A stretch of 64,000 nt of DNA from Clostridia bacterium UC5.1-1C12 (GCA_001305055.1 BBZX01000002.1:186001-250000); one strand, 5' to 3'; positions 31,814 to 41,659 are shown, numbered from the stretch's first letter. The notes: generated by a model not told the origin, from the letters alone. Numbers and translations: made by a program.

Positions 31814-32506
31814 ATGTACGAAAGTCCAACTTATGTACCTGGCGTGAGTGAGAATTCATATGCTAGGAAAGTATTTTTATGGCTGTTTATAGGATTGATG
31901 GTTACGGCGGCAAGCGCCTTAGTGTTTACGGAAACTAATCTGTGGATGGTTGTTTTCAGTAATCAGCTGATTTATTGGGGAATGTTCATTGTCGAATTAT
32001 TCCTGGTATTTAAAATCAGCGCAAGTCTGCATAAGATTTCAGCCGGTGCGGCAAGAGTTTATTTTCTGATTTATTCTGTGATGACGGGTCTGACTGTGGC
32101 GGGCATCACCTTTATTTTTGGAATGTATACAACATTTGTCGCCTTTGCTTATACGTCCTTGCTGTTTGGCAGTATGGCTCTGATCGGCTTTACAACGAAG
32201 CGTGATTTAATGAAGTTCTCAAGCATAGTGATGGCCGGGTTGATTACTCTGCTGATTGCCAGTGTAGCTAATATCTTTCTGCGTCTTCAAGGGCTTGATC
32301 TTGTATTGAGCTATGCCGGTATAATTCTGTTTATGGGGATCACGGCTTTTGATATTCAGAAGATGAAGCGCTTATATGAAGCAAATGAAGGAAATGATGA
32401 GGCTTTAAATAAATTAGCAATTTTCAGTGCTCTTGATTTATACCTTGATTTTATTAATATCTTCCTGCGCGTTGTTCAAATTTTAGGAAGAAGCAGCCGT
32501 AAATAA
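31814..32506 (+). CDS. Bax inhibitor-1/YccA family membrane protein
   Basis: Integral membrane protein of 230 residues with seven hydrophobic segments. Family features include SENSYARKVFLWLFIGLMVT in the first helix, MTGLTVAGITFIFGMYTT in the middle, and the C-terminal FMGITAFDIQKMKRLYE, where acidic residues near the last helices are typical of BI-1 proteins (pH-sensitive leak of calcium in B. subtilis YetJ). The ATG at 31814 follows tggaggg. It stands between its own promoter and a strong terminator, so it is a single-gene unit. No lesion is seen. Confidence 0.9.
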   Translation: MYESPTYVPGVSENSYARKVFLWLFIGLMVTAASALVFTETNLWMVVFSNQLIYWGMFIVELFLVFKISASLHKISAGAARVYFLIYSVMTGLTVAGITFIFGMYTTFVAFAYTSLLFGSMALIGFTTKRDLMKFSSIVMAGLITLLIASVANIFLRLQGLDLVLSYAGIILFMGITAFDIQKMKRLYEANEGNDEALNKLAIFSALDLYLDFINIFLRVVQILGRSSRK

Positions 32507-32509
32507 GTT

Positions 32510-32549
32510 TAAGATCATATCTGGGTTAACCGGATGTGGTCTTTTTTTT
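32510..32549 (+). terminator. Terminator after Bax inhibitor-1 gene
   Basis: AAGATCATATCTGG pairs with CCGGATGTGGTCTT around gttaa, followed by eight T. Confidence 0.9.
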
Positions 32550-32623
32550 GTGATAAAAGTGACTTTTGATTGTGAATTTACGTAACTGTATTAAAAAGCC
32601 TGGCAAGAGGTAAGGGAAACACA

Positions 32624-32652
32624 TTGTAAACGCTGCCATAAAATCTTATAAT
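32624..32652 (+). promoter_or_regulatory. Sigma-A promoter of SIS-domain gene
   Basis: TTGTAA (32624-32629), 17-bp spacer, TATAAT (32647-32652), then gcggagg and the ATG at 32676. Confidence 0.7.
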
Positions 32653-32675
32653 AGTTTATAAGCGGAGGTACATTT

Positions 32676-33410
32676 ATGAAAGTCATGAAGGAATTTTATG
32701 AAGTGATTGAAAAGGAGCTGGCGGCTTCCTTGGCACAAGAGGAGGTTTTAAATCAAGCCGCGGAGGCAATGAGTGAAACCGTGGCAGCCGGCGGCGTTAT
32801 TCATGTATTTGGCTGCGGTCATTCTCAGATGTTTGGTGAGGAGCTATGCTTCCGTACCGGTGGCTTGGTGCCCGTGAATGCGATTATGATTCCACAGTAT
32901 AATATTTATCCAAGGGTTCGTTATTCACAGATGATGGAGCGTACAGAAGGCTTTGCGCAGGGTGTATTAGAAGCGATGCATCCGCGCAGTTATGATACGA
33001 TGATTATTGTTTCGGTATCCGGGCGCAATGCGGCCGGTGTAGATATGGCGCTGGCAGCGAAGGCAATGGGCATGAAGGTTATCACTTTGACTTCATTGAA
33101 GTATACTAATGGTGTAACCTCACGTCATTCATCCGGGAAGCTGGTGCGTGATGTGGCGGATATTGTCATCGATATGGGCGGTATAAAGGGTGATGCGGCA
33201 CTGCATCGTGAAAATGTGAAGGAAAACTTCTGTTCACCATCAACAATTATCGGTATGTCAATTCTGGTAGGCTTAGTTGGTGAAGTCATCGTCAAGCTTG
33301 CGGATCAGGGTATTGAAGTACCGATTTGGGTCAGCGGCAATCTGGACCGCGGCGATGCTGTGAATCAGGAATACATTCAAAACTACCATGGTAAGGTGGA
33401 TATCCTATAA
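32676..33410 (+). CDS. SIS domain protein, UPF0309 family
   Basis: Sugar isomerase (SIS) fold protein of 244 residues. Phosphosugar-binding loops are seen in VFGCGHSQMFGEELCFRTGG and in TMIIVSVSGRNAAGVDMAL. Further family segments are VNAIMIPQYNIYPR, VARDVADIVIDMG-type (here VRDVADIVIDMGG), NFCSPSTIIGMSILVGL and VWVSGNLDRGDAVNQ-type ends. SIS proteins bind or isomerise phosphorylated sugars or amino sugars. In this family the reaction is not established. It has its own promoter and is followed by an independent promoter, so it is not in an obvious operon. No lesion is seen. Confidence 0.87.
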   Translation: MKVMKEFYEVIEKELAASLAQEEVLNQAAEAMSETVAAGGVIHVFGCGHSQMFGEELCFRTGGLVPVNAIMIPQYNIYPRVRYSQMMERTEGFAQGVLEAMHPRSYDTMIIVSVSGRNAAGVDMALAAKAMGMKVITLTSLKYTNGVTSRHSSGKLVRDVADIVIDMGGIKGDAALHRENVKENFCSPSTIIGMSILVGLVGEVIVKLADQGIEVPIWVSGNLDRGDAVNQEYIQNYHGKVDIL

Positions 33411-33430
33411 TATCAGTTCTGTAAGAAAGA

Positions 33431-33459
33431 TTGAAATGTCGAAATCCCTCTTTTATAAT
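33431..33459 (+). promoter_or_regulatory. Sigma-A promoter of DUF3137/LemA pair
   Basis: TTGAAA (33431-33436), 17-bp spacer, TATAAT (33454-33459). It covers the 5' end of the longest open frame, so the gene must start further down at 33485. Confidence 0.75.
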
Positions 33460-33484
33460 AGAAAACATAAAGGGGGATTTTTCT

Positions 33485-34375
33485 ATGGAACCAAATATTC
33501 AGGCACTTGAAATCAGAAGACGTCAGCTCTCTGCACGGGTCAGCCGCTTCTTTGTGTTAACCGGTGTACTGGCAGTGATTTTTCTAATGCTGTCGATGAT
33601 CTGTTCCTCAATGCTTTTTTTAATACCTTTGGTGATTGTCCTGCTTATTTCCTTGGCAGTTTACTACGGAGCTATCAATCCAGAAACAAAACAATTTAAA
33701 CTGGATGCCAAGCAATTGCTGGTTCAGAATGTGCTGGCGGAAAAATTTACTGATTTAACTTATTCACCTAATGGTTTATCTCAAACACGCTTTGATGCAG
33801 CTGAATTGTATAATCATTATACAAATTATAAATCTAATGATTTGATCCGCGCACGGTATCAGGGACGGGCGTTTATCTGCAGTGATGTTTATATTAATGA
33901 AGTGCGTTCAGCGGGCAAAACCACGGTTACAGTAGATATATTTAAGGGTCATTTCTTTATTTTTGATATCAGCCGTCAGATTCATTCACTGACTCAGGTG
34001 TATCCGAAAGTGTTTATCGGCAATGACAACCACTCCGGCGGCTTCTTTGATGATACGCCGCAAACAGAAAAGGTAAAGCTTGAAAGTGTTGAATTTAACA
34101 GGCAGTTTGCTGTTTATAGTGAGGATGGTCATGAGGCTTTTTATCTGCTGACACCAAAAGTGATGGAGATTCTGTTAGATTTGAAAAAAAGGCTTGATTT
34201 CAGTGTCAGTTTTTATGATAATAAGTTATATGTGGCGGTAGCTGATGAAAATGATCCTTTTGAAATCAAGTACCATGATGCTATTGACGAGACACTGCTC
34301 AGAAAGCTGCACCGGGATTGCGCGGATTTATGCGAAATTCTGAATCTGATTAATCAGATAGAATGGAATACATAG
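33485..34375 (+). CDS. DUF3137 domain membrane protein
   Basis: Protein of 296 residues. It has an N-terminal coil (IQALEIRRRQLSARVSRF) and two hydrophobic segments (about 21-62; FFVLTGVLAVIFLMLSMIC and MLFLIPLVIVLLISLAVYYG). The soluble domain is of the DUF3137 type: SPNGLSQTRFDAAELYNHYT, then YQGRAFICSDVYINEVRSAG, then GHFFIFDISRQIHS, VEFNRQFAVYSEDGHEAFYL and LYVAVADENDPFE. The ATG at 33485 follows aaaggggg. It is followed by lemA 11 bp downstream. DUF3137 genes are regularly next to lemA in bacteria, and the function of the pair is not settled. Confidence 0.85.
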   Translation: MEPNIQALEIRRRQLSARVSRFFVLTGVLAVIFLMLSMICSSMLFLIPLVIVLLISLAVYYGAINPETKQFKLDAKQLLVQNVLAEKFTDLTYSPNGLSQTRFDAAELYNHYTNYKSNDLIRARYQGRAFICSDVYINEVRSAGKTTVTVDIFKGHFFIFDISRQIHSLTQVYPKVFIGNDNHSGGFFDDTPQTEKVKLESVEFNRQFAVYSEDGHEAFYLLTPKVMEILLDLKKRLDFSVSFYDNKLYVAVADENDPFEIKYHDAIDETLLRKLHRDCADLCEILNLINQIEWNT

Positions 34376-34386
34376 GAGGCATTTTT

Positions 34387-34925
34387 ATGGAATTAAGTAT
34401 TGGGACAGTACTCCTGCTGATTTTGGCAGTTATTATTACAATGCTGTACAACATGGTCATTCGGGCAAGGCTGAAGATGGATGAGAGCGGATCAACCATT
34501 GATATTTTGCTGAATAAGCGCTTTGATCTGATTACAAATCTTGTAGAGGTGGTAAAGGGTTATACAAAATATGAGGAGGATGTATTAAGCAAAGTTATTG
34601 AACTGCGAAATACATGTCATGTGAAACCAAATAAGAATAAGTATAATGAGGGGCTGAATGAGGCGGAAACCAAGCTTTTGGCAGTTGCTGAGGGGTATCC
34701 AAAGCTGAAGGCTGACACGTTATATCTCGAATTAATGAAACAGCTCAGCGATGTTGAGGAACAGCTGCAGGCTGCCCGCCGTTTCTATAATGCCAATGTG
34801 ACGAATTACAACAATCGGGTAACGACGTTTCCAAGTGCGTTGGTGGCTAAGGCTATGAAGGCGAAGACGAGAAAATATTTGCGGCTGAAGAAGATGTGAA
34901 GGCAAATGTTAAGGTTGAGCTGTAA
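34387..34925 (+). CDS. lemA: LemA family protein (frameshifted end)
   Basis: LemA protein of about 180 residues. It has one N-terminal membrane segment (IGTVLLLILAVIITMLYNM), then a long helical bundle outside the membrane with the family core LNKRFDLITNLVEVVKGYTK and RRFYNANVTNYNNRV. The ATG at 34387 follows ataggagg. A missing T at 34854 produces an early stop at 34899. With it, the C-terminus reads LVAKAYGFEGEDEKIFAAEE and ends VKVEL at 34925, as in other LemA proteins. It is coupled to the DUF3137 gene upstream. Confidence 0.92.
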
Positions 34926-34943
34926 GAGATAAACGAAGTATGA

Positions 34944-35014
34944 AAAATAAAAAAGATTGTGAAAAGGTGTAAAGCAGACAGCTGATTGATACACTTTGCT
35001 GACACAATCTTTTT
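34944..35014 (+). terminator. Terminator after lemA
   Basis: aaaaaagattgtg pairs with cacaatctttttt around a longer structured loop with internal pairing (ggtgtaaagc with a partner near 34993), then T-rich sequence. Confidence 0.8.
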
Positions 35015-35189
35015 TGTTCAATTGTTTTAAAAACATGAATAATGGCTTAATTATAACGGTTTAAGCGTTCCATGCTTTCCTTATCTTTTGTTTCAGATAA
35101 ATGGTGTGTATGAATATATGCCTATATCCTTTATTATTGTCAGAAAAGTGTGATAAAATAAATACAACCTTGGAAGTGTATTATTGTGA

Positions 35190-37890
35190 ATGAGCGGTAA
35201 TTCAATTCAAATGAGAAAAGGGAGGGAATCGGAGAGCCGGCAGGCGGCTTCTTCAAAATATATGCGAATAAAAAACCGTGATCTGATTTTAGAATTTTTG
35301 GGCAAGTGTTATGAAAATGAAAGCCGCGGCGCGACGACTTCTGATATATCTAAAACGCTTCAGATGCAGCGAACCAATGTCAGCAAGCTGTTAAATGAAT
35401 TGTGTGCGGAAGGTCTTGTTGAGAAAGACAGTGCCAATTATCCGGTAATTTATCGAAGAACTAAAATGGGAAAATCGCGTGAGGCACAGATTTTTGAAAC
35501 GCTGATCGGCTATGACGGCAGTTTAAAGCGAGCTGTGCATTTGGCTAAATCAGCAGTCCTATATCCAAAGAAAAGTTTGAATATGCTGCTGTTGGCGAAG
35601 CACGGCACAGGCAAAGATTTATTCATCAGAAAGATCTTTGAATTTGCGGCTGCTTCAGATGTATGCGCGGAAGATGCACCTTTTGTGAAAATGAACTGTC
35701 TCTATTATAAAGATAATGCGGAAGAGATGAATGTGAAATTTAATGAGGGATTGCTTGCAAGTGAAAATGGTTTCTTTTTCATCGATAATTGCCATTTTCT
35801 TGACGCGGAGTCTAAAACACATCTTTCGACGATTCTCGATAACAGTTATGTGAAGAATCCGGATATCGATCATGCGCCGATCATTGTCTGTGCCATGCCG
35901 CCGATGATGAGTTCCGATGCGTTCTTTGACAATATTACTTCAAAAATCTCAATCATTATTTCACTGCCTGAATTAAATGAGCGGGCTTATATGAACGTTT
36001 CAAGTTTATTGAGAAGTTTTTCTGCAATGAGGCTCATGAGAGCGGCTGCCAGATAAAGGTTAATTCTGAAGTGCTGATTGCCCTCTTATTGTATCCGTGT
36101 GATAACATTAAACAGCTGTTTCACGACATACGGCAAGCGTGCGCCAGTGCCTATTCACGCGAATTAGAGGCTGAAAAAGAATCCATTGATGTCTTAATTG
36201 TGGACTTCTCACATAATGTCCGTTCCGGTTTATTGAATTATAAGAATAAACGGATGGATGTGGATAATATCATTCGTGAAGAATCAGATTATGTGTTTAA
36301 TTCTGATAAGCTGTCTATTCTGGATATCAGACCTAAAGAAAACGAGTCGATTTATGACTGGATTAACGCAAAGAAGCTGGAGCTGCATAAGCGTGGTTTT
36401 TCATCATCAGAGATCAATACGATCGTGAATGTTGGCATTGAGACTGAGTTTAATAAATATCGTAAAAATCTCTTTAATAATACGATCAATAAAGAGCAGC
36501 TGTCACAGCTTGTAGATTCTAAAATCATTGAGTTGGTGGATGATTTGCTTGCCAAGGCCAGCAGCTTGCTGAACCGATATTATGCTGCTTCTATTCATTA
36601 TGGCTTATGCTTCATATCCAGGCACTGATAGGGAAACGAGTGGCTACGCATCCGATAAAAATTGAAAAAATGATGGAATTTATTGAACATAACAAGGAAG
36701 AGTATTCATTGGCGATGAGTCTTTGCGACCGCATTACAGCTGCTTACGATATAGAACTGCCAATTGATGAAATAGTGATTATCGCTATGTTTTTATGCAC
36801 GCATAATGTTGGTGATGATCAAAGCCGTCATCCGTCACTGTTAGTTGCGATGCATGGTGTTGGCGTTGCGAAAGCGCTGGCAGAAACGGTAAAGATACTC
36901 AATGATATGACGATTTATTCCTATGATCTGTCGTTGAATAAGAAGCCGCTGGACGCATATGAAGATATCAAACAAACTGTCTTAAATATACCGCATGAAA
37001 ACGGGATTCTGATTGTTTATGATATGGGATCGCTGAAGGATATATTCAATATGGTTGCGATTGAAACGGGGATTCGTATTAAGCTGATTGAGCTGCCGGT
37101 AACACTGATGCTGATGGACTTCTGCCGTAAGCTCATGCTGTCAGAAAATGTGAATGATGCATATGATGTGCTTGTTAACCGCTTTAAGTCATTAGATGCC
37201 AGTGCGGAGTATGATACAATGAAAAAGTCCAAGGCTATTGTCAGCTTCTGCATGACCGGTGAGGGCGGTGCGGTACAGATCAAGCGTTATATTGAACAGC
37301 AGTTTAATCTTGAGGGAATTGAAATCATACCGGTGCAGCTTGCCGAACAAAGTCTCTTTCTTCAGGAGCTGAATACCATCAGTAAAGAGAAAGAAATCCT
37401 TTGCATTGTCGGGACCTTTAATCCTAATGTTTATGGCATTCCATACATTCCTATCGAGGATCTATTCAACAGTGATAATCATGACCTCAGTCAGCTGCTT
37501 TATCAGGACAATCTGAATAAGCAGGATTTTCTAAGTAATTCTGAAACGATTTTTGAACATCTGGCAAAAGAATTGAAAAATATTGATGCTCTTGAAGCAA
37601 AGAATAAGCTGATTCAATTTATATTTGATGTGGAAAAGGATATGGGAATCGTGGTGGAAATGAATGAGAAGATCGGTCTGCTTGTTCATCTTGCCTGTAC
37701 GCTGGATCGTTTAAAGGCTGGCAATACCACACCTAATAATTTGAATAAAGAGGAAGTTATCAGAAAAAATATGTACCTTTACAGAATCATCGTGAAGCAT
37801 ATGATTGAATTAGAAAAGGCATTTTCAGTGAATGTCAGTGATGACGAGATCTGTAATATTATCTACATTTTAAAGAAAAGCCGCAGCTAA
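35190..37890 (+). CDS. LevR-like PRD transcriptional regulator (two frameshifts)
   Basis: Multidomain PTS regulator of about 900 residues. Order: N-terminal winged helix (TTSDISKTLQMQRTNVSKLL), AAA+-type ATPase remnant (Walker A AKHGTGKDLF, Walker B FFFIDN), PRD1, mannose-type EIIA domain (VAMHGVGVAKALAETVK with the phospho-His), EIIB-like domain (VSFCMTGEGG), and C-terminal PRD2. The GAFTGA loop that contacts sigma-54 is absent between NCLYYKDNAEEMN and ENGFFFIDN. Lesions: a T missing at 36017-36021 (LLRSFFCNEAHESG restored) and an A missing at 36607 (HYGLMLHIQALIGK restored). The start at 35190 has only a weak ribosome site; 35211 is an alternative. It controls the PTS genes downstream, presumably. 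Confidence 0.85.
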
Positions 37891-38106
37891 TAATATTGCT
37901 TAACTGGCGGATAATCAGGTAATCACCCTTTTTGAACTGATTTTATCGGTAATATTAAAAAAATAAAAATTATTTAAAAATTTATTTGTATACATTTAAT
38001 GATGAAAAACACGGGCTTTTCTATACACGGTTTGAAGAATCTGACAACTGTATGAATTTTGACAAAAAGTGTATAAGTGATTGATGGGAATGAGTTTTAA
38101 TAAATA

Positions 38107-38155
38107 TAAAAAAGAGATACAAATTCGGTTAAGTTTGTATCTTTTTCTTTTATAT
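38107..38155 (+). terminator. Terminator after regulator gene
   Basis: AAAAGAGATACAAA pairs with TTTGTATCTTTTT around a 10-nt loop, T-rich on the 3' side. The rest of 37891-38106 (about 216 bases) is AT-rich, and I see no gene in it. Confidence 0.85.
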
Positions 38156-38162
38156 AGCCGAT

Positions 38163-38191
38163 TTGACAAAGGAATTTAGTGAATATACAAT
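38163..38191 (+). promoter_or_regulatory. Sigma-A promoter of cellobiose-type PTS operon
   Basis: TTGACA (38163-38168), 17-bp spacer, TACAAT (38186-38191), upstream of EIIA. I looked for a sigma-54 element (GG-N10-GC) before the operon and found none convincing. Confidence 0.75.
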
Positions 38192-38248
38192 GGAGTTATC
38201 AATAGTTGTATCAAAAAATACACAATCATGAAAAGAGGAGGTGATATT

Positions 38249-38574
38249 ATGAATAATAGTGAGATGGAAGCACTCATCATGCAGTTGATTATGAACAGCG
38301 GCAATGCTAAAAGCTTAGCATGGAGGCTATCAAGTTTGCACGCAGCAATCAGTTAGGGGAAGCTGAAGCCAAAATCAGTGAAGCATCAGATGCGATCAAT
38401 CTTGCCCATACCATCCAGACGCAGCTGTTAACACTGGAGGCAAGCGGTCAGGACTTTAAGTTCAGTCTGCTGCTGACTCACTCGCAGGATCACATGATGA
38501 ACTCGATCACAACCATCGATTTAGCCAAGGAAGTTGTCTATCTGTGGAAAAGCTTGAAAGGAGAAACTAACTGA
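38249..38574 (+). CDS. PTS lactose/cellobiose EIIA (frameshifted)
   Basis: Cytoplasmic phosphocarrier of about 108 residues that passes phosphate from HPr to EIIB. The protein is all-helical, and the active-site His lies in LLLTHSQDHMMNSITTIDLA, the standard site of EIIA-Lac. The start is the ATG at 38249 behind gaggaggtga. An A missing at 38320 interrupts the N-terminal helix. Corrected, it reads MNNSEMEALIMQLIMNSG and then AKSLAMEAIKFARSNQLGEA, matching the family. EIIB begins 2 bp later. Confidence 0.93.
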
Positions 38575-38576
38575 TT

Positions 38577-38878
38577 ATGAAAAAATTGTTTTGTTGTGTG
38601 CCGGCGGGATGTCAACCAGTCTGATGGTTACGAAAATGAAGGATTACGCTGACTCTATTGGCTTTGAATGTGAAATAAATGCTTATGCGGTGAATACAGC
38701 GGCCAAAAATGCGAAGGATGCGGATATGATCTTGCTTGGGCCGCAAGTGCGTTTCAGTATGGATGAAATAAAACTACAATGTCCAGGGGTTCCCGTAGAA
38801 GCGATGGATATGATGGATTATGGCATGATGAAGGGCGAAAAAGTCATGAAACATGTCCTTGAAGTGATCGGCAAATAG
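38577..38878 (+). CDS. PTS lactose/cellobiose EIIB (frameshifted)
   Basis: Phosphotransfer protein of 101 residues. Its active-site Cys is in IVLLCAGGMSTSLMV (the CxxGxST loop). It accepts phosphate from EIIA and gives it to the sugar in EIIC. The start is the ATG at 38577, immediately after the EIIA stop. A missing A in the run 38580-38585 breaks the frame at the third codon; one more A gives MKKIVLLCAGG. The rest (DADMILLGPQVRFSMDEIK) is regular for the family. EIIC follows 32 bp later. Confidence 0.93.
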
Positions 38879-38910
38879 CTTAAATACCATTATCTATAAG
38901 GAGAAATAAT

Positions 38911-40170
38911 ATGCAAGATCTAATGAATAAGCTAACTACCATGCTTGAAAAGCATCTGGTACCCGTAATGAATAAAATGGCAAACAACAGATATTTCGGC
39001 GCTATCCGTGATTCACTGATCGCCACTATGGGACTGACAATTATCGGTTCTCTCTGTCTGTTGATCGCAACCTTTCCGTTTCCTCAAAGCTATGTAGAAT
39101 TTATAGCTGCTAATCCTGAATTGCAGTCAATTCTGATGATTCCATTTAATTTATCTGTAAGTATCATTTCCGTTTATGTAGCTTTTGGTATCGGTTACTA
39201 TCTGTCAGAAAGCTATAACCTGAATAAATTGGTTGGCGGTATTACCGCATTGTTCACTTTCCTGATCATGGCTGGCGGTATCAACAGTTCTTATCTAGGG
39301 GCTGAGGGGATGTTTACCGCAATTATCGCGGCAATTTTCAATGTGGAAGTAACGCGTTTCTGTGTTGCGAAAAATATTGCGATCAAGATGCCGAAAGCAG
39401 TTCCGGCCAATATTGCCGGCGGCTTTACTGCATTGATTCCATGTACGCTGTCAACGTTGATGACGATCGTGCTGATTTACTTCATCGGCTTTGATGTAAA
39501 TTCCATTTTAGCGACTGTCTTAACACCGATTATCACATTGGCGGGTGATTCGATCTTTACCGCATTAATCTATGTTATTCTGGCAACCTTAATGTGGTTC
39601 GCAGGCCTGCATCCGCAAGTATTAGCTTCCTTGCTTACACCCGCATGGACGATTATGTCAGTTGCCAATATGAATGCTTATGCAGCGGGTATGCCGGCAA
39701 CTCATATCTTTGTAAAGCCGTTCTTCTTCACCTTTGTCTTCATCGGCGGACAGTGCGGTACGCTGGCGCTTAACTTCATCATGCTGAAATCGAAGAGTAA
39801 AACGCACCGTGATCTGGCAAAACTCGCATTACCGGCAGGCCTGTTCAATATTAATGAACCAATGCTGTTCGGTCTGCCAATCGTATTGAATCCTACCTTG
39901 ATTATTCCGGCTTTGATTGGTCAGGTAACGACCGTACTTACAACCTGGCTGGCATTTGCTTCCGGCATTGTACCGCCGATGGTGAATCCGGAAGCTGCAC
40001 TGTGGAATCTGCCGGCACCCATTGCCGCTGCTATTTCAACCTTCAGCTGGCAGGCAGTTGTACTGCTCTTTGTGAATATGCTGATTCAAGGCTTATTATA
40101 TATTCCATTCTACCGCATTGTTGAGAAAGATATGGTAGCTAAAGAAACTGCAGAAATAGAAACAAATTAA
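38911..40170 (+). CDS. PTS lactose/cellobiose EIIC permease
   Basis: Membrane permease of 419 residues with about ten hydrophobic segments, intact. Family marks: MANNRYFGAIRDSLIATMGL near the N-terminus, HPQVLASLLTPAW, and FNINEPMLFGLPIVLNP, which is the conserved NEPxxFGLP substrate loop. The ATG at 38911 follows aaggag. It transports and, with EIIA and EIIB, phosphorylates a beta-linked disaccharide or glycoside. The GH1 gene begins 13 bp after its stop, so the product is presumably a 6-phospho-beta-glycoside. Confidence 0.93.
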   Translation: MQDLMNKLTTMLEKHLVPVMNKMANNRYFGAIRDSLIATMGLTIIGSLCLLIATFPFPQSYVEFIAANPELQSILMIPFNLSVSIISVYVAFGIGYYLSESYNLNKLVGGITALFTFLIMAGGINSSYLGAEGMFTAIIAAIFNVEVTRFCVAKNIAIKMPKAVPANIAGGFTALIPCTLSTLMTIVLIYFIGFDVNSILATVLTPIITLAGDSIFTALIYVILATLMWFAGLHPQVLASLLTPAWTIMSVANMNAYAAGMPATHIFVKPFFFTFVFIGGQCGTLALNFIMLKSKSKTHRDLAKLALPAGLFNINEPMLFGLPIVLNPTLIIPALIGQVTTVLTTWLAFASGIVPPMVNPEAALWNLPAPIAAAISTFSWQAVVLLFVNMLIQGLLYIPFYRIVEKDMVAKETAEIETN

Positions 40171-40183
40171 AGGAGGACATACT

Positions 40184-41608
40184 ATGTCAAATCGAAAGCA
40201 ATTTCCAAAAGATTTTATGTGGGGCGGCGCAACCGCTGCCAATCAGTGGGAAGGTGCCTATAAGACTGGCGGCAAGGGTTTATGCGTAGCTGATATAAAT
40301 GAATTTAAAGGCAATCTGCCCCCGGAAGAACGCTGTAATACAGAGCTGAGCACAACAGAAGTTGAAGAATTGCTGAACAGCAGTGATAAATATTTTCCTA
40401 AACGCTGCGGTATTGATTTTTATCATAATTATAAGGAAGATATCGCAATGCTGGCTGGCATGGGAATGAATACCTTAAGAACCTCTGTCAACTGGGCCCG
40501 CATCTTCCCGAATGGTGATGATGAAACACCGAATGAGGAAGGCTTACAGTTTTATGAGCATGTAATTGATGAAATGCTTAAACACGGCATGGAGCCGCTG
40601 ATTACTATTTCACATTATGAAATGCCTTTAAATATTTGTATGAAATATAATGGCTGGTATAGCCGCAAAACAATTGAACTGTTTGTCAGGTACTGCAAAA
40701 CTTTATTTGAACGTTTCAGCGGTAAGGTGAAATATTGGATATTAGTGAATCAAATCAACTTATTTGATGTGGAAAGCTTTAATCATCTCGGTATCCCAAG
40801 CGATCGTGTGGATAATCTGATGGAAGCTAAATATCAGGCGCTGCATCATGAATTAGTTGCATGCGGACAAGCGATTGCCGCTGCCCGTGAAATCAATCCT
40901 GATTTTAAACTGGGAGTTATGCCATGCTATGGAAATGTATATTCTGAGCTGGGCAGTTCTGAAAATGAAATGGCGGCTTTGAAGTATAATCAGCTCCAGT
41001 TCTATTATACTGATGTGGAAACAAGAGGAAAAATACCTGGATATATGTATCGTTTCTATGAAGAAAACAATTATCATATTGAAATTACTGAGCAGGATAT
41101 TGAGGATTTGAAGCATACAGTTGATTTTGTAAGCTTTTCCTACTATGGTTCATCCACCTTGGATGAGCATGGCACCCGCATGCGCAATAAATTCTGCAAG
41201 GCAGTGAATGAATGGGGCTGGACTTCTGATCCGATTGGATTGCGCTATGCGCTGAATGAATATTATGACCGGTATCAATTGCCGATCATCATCGCAGAAA
41301 ACGGCATGGGTTTTTATGAAAAAATCAGTGAAGATGGAAAAATACATGATGATTACCGCATTGCTTGTTTGAAGGAATATATTGAACAGCTGAAGGAAGC
41401 TATTTATGACGGTGTTGAAGTAATTGGCTATTATCCTTGGGGGCCTATTGATATAGTAAGCTGCTCTTCATCAGAAATGGAAAAGCGCTATGGCTTTATC
41501 TATGTTGATTATGATAATCATCATAATGGTACTGGCAAACGCATGCCTAAGGACAGCTATGAGTGGTATAAACGGGTAATCGCTTCTAACGGCGAAAATT
41601 TAGAATAA
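40184..41608 (+). CDS. GH1 family protein with Gln at acid/base site
   Basis: GH1 fold protein of 474 residues, related to 6-phospho-beta-glucosidases (FYHNYKEDIAMLAGMGMNTL, TSVNWARIFPNGDD, ISHYEMPLNI, VDFVSFSYYG). The nucleophile Glu372 is in IIAENGMGF. The acid/base motif, normally NE in TFNEIN, reads YWILVNQINLF with Gln190 (codon caa, 40751-40753). The N-terminus carries an extra segment (LPPEERCNTELSTTEVEELL) absent from BglA in this window. The frame is otherwise unbroken, so this is not one of the window's indel lesions. Myrosinases of plants show the same substitution. The activity may differ from normal O-glycoside hydrolysis. It is the fourth gene of the PTS operon. Confidence 0.9.
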   Translation: MSNRKQFPKDFMWGGATAANQWEGAYKTGGKGLCVADINEFKGNLPPEERCNTELSTTEVEELLNSSDKYFPKRCGIDFYHNYKEDIAMLAGMGMNTLRTSVNWARIFPNGDDETPNEEGLQFYEHVIDEMLKHGMEPLITISHYEMPLNICMKYNGWYSRKTIELFVRYCKTLFERFSGKVKYWILVNQINLFDVESFNHLGIPSDRVDNLMEAKYQALHHELVACGQAIAAAREINPDFKLGVMPCYGNVYSELGSSENEMAALKYNQLQFYYTDVETRGKIPGYMYRFYEENNYHIEITEQDIEDLKHTVDFVSFSYYGSSTLDEHGTRMRNKFCKAVNEWGWTSDPIGLRYALNEYYDRYQLPIIIAENGMGFYEKISEDGKIHDDYRIACLKEYIEQLKEAIYDGVEVIGYYPWGPIDIVSCSSSEMEKRYGFIYVDYDNHHNGTGKRMPKDSYEWYKRVIASNGENLE

Positions 41609-41611
41609 AGA

Positions 41612-41642
41612 TTGGTCTGCTGCGAAAGCGGCAGACTTTCTT
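41612..41642 (+). terminator. Hairpin between GH1 and MATE genes
   Basis: GTCTGCTGC and GCGGCAGAC with a GAAA tetraloop, then tttcttctt. It lies before the MATE ribosome site (aaggaggg), so it may be a partial terminator inside the operon. Confidence 0.75.
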
Positions 41643-41659
41643 CTTAAGGAGGGTCAAGG

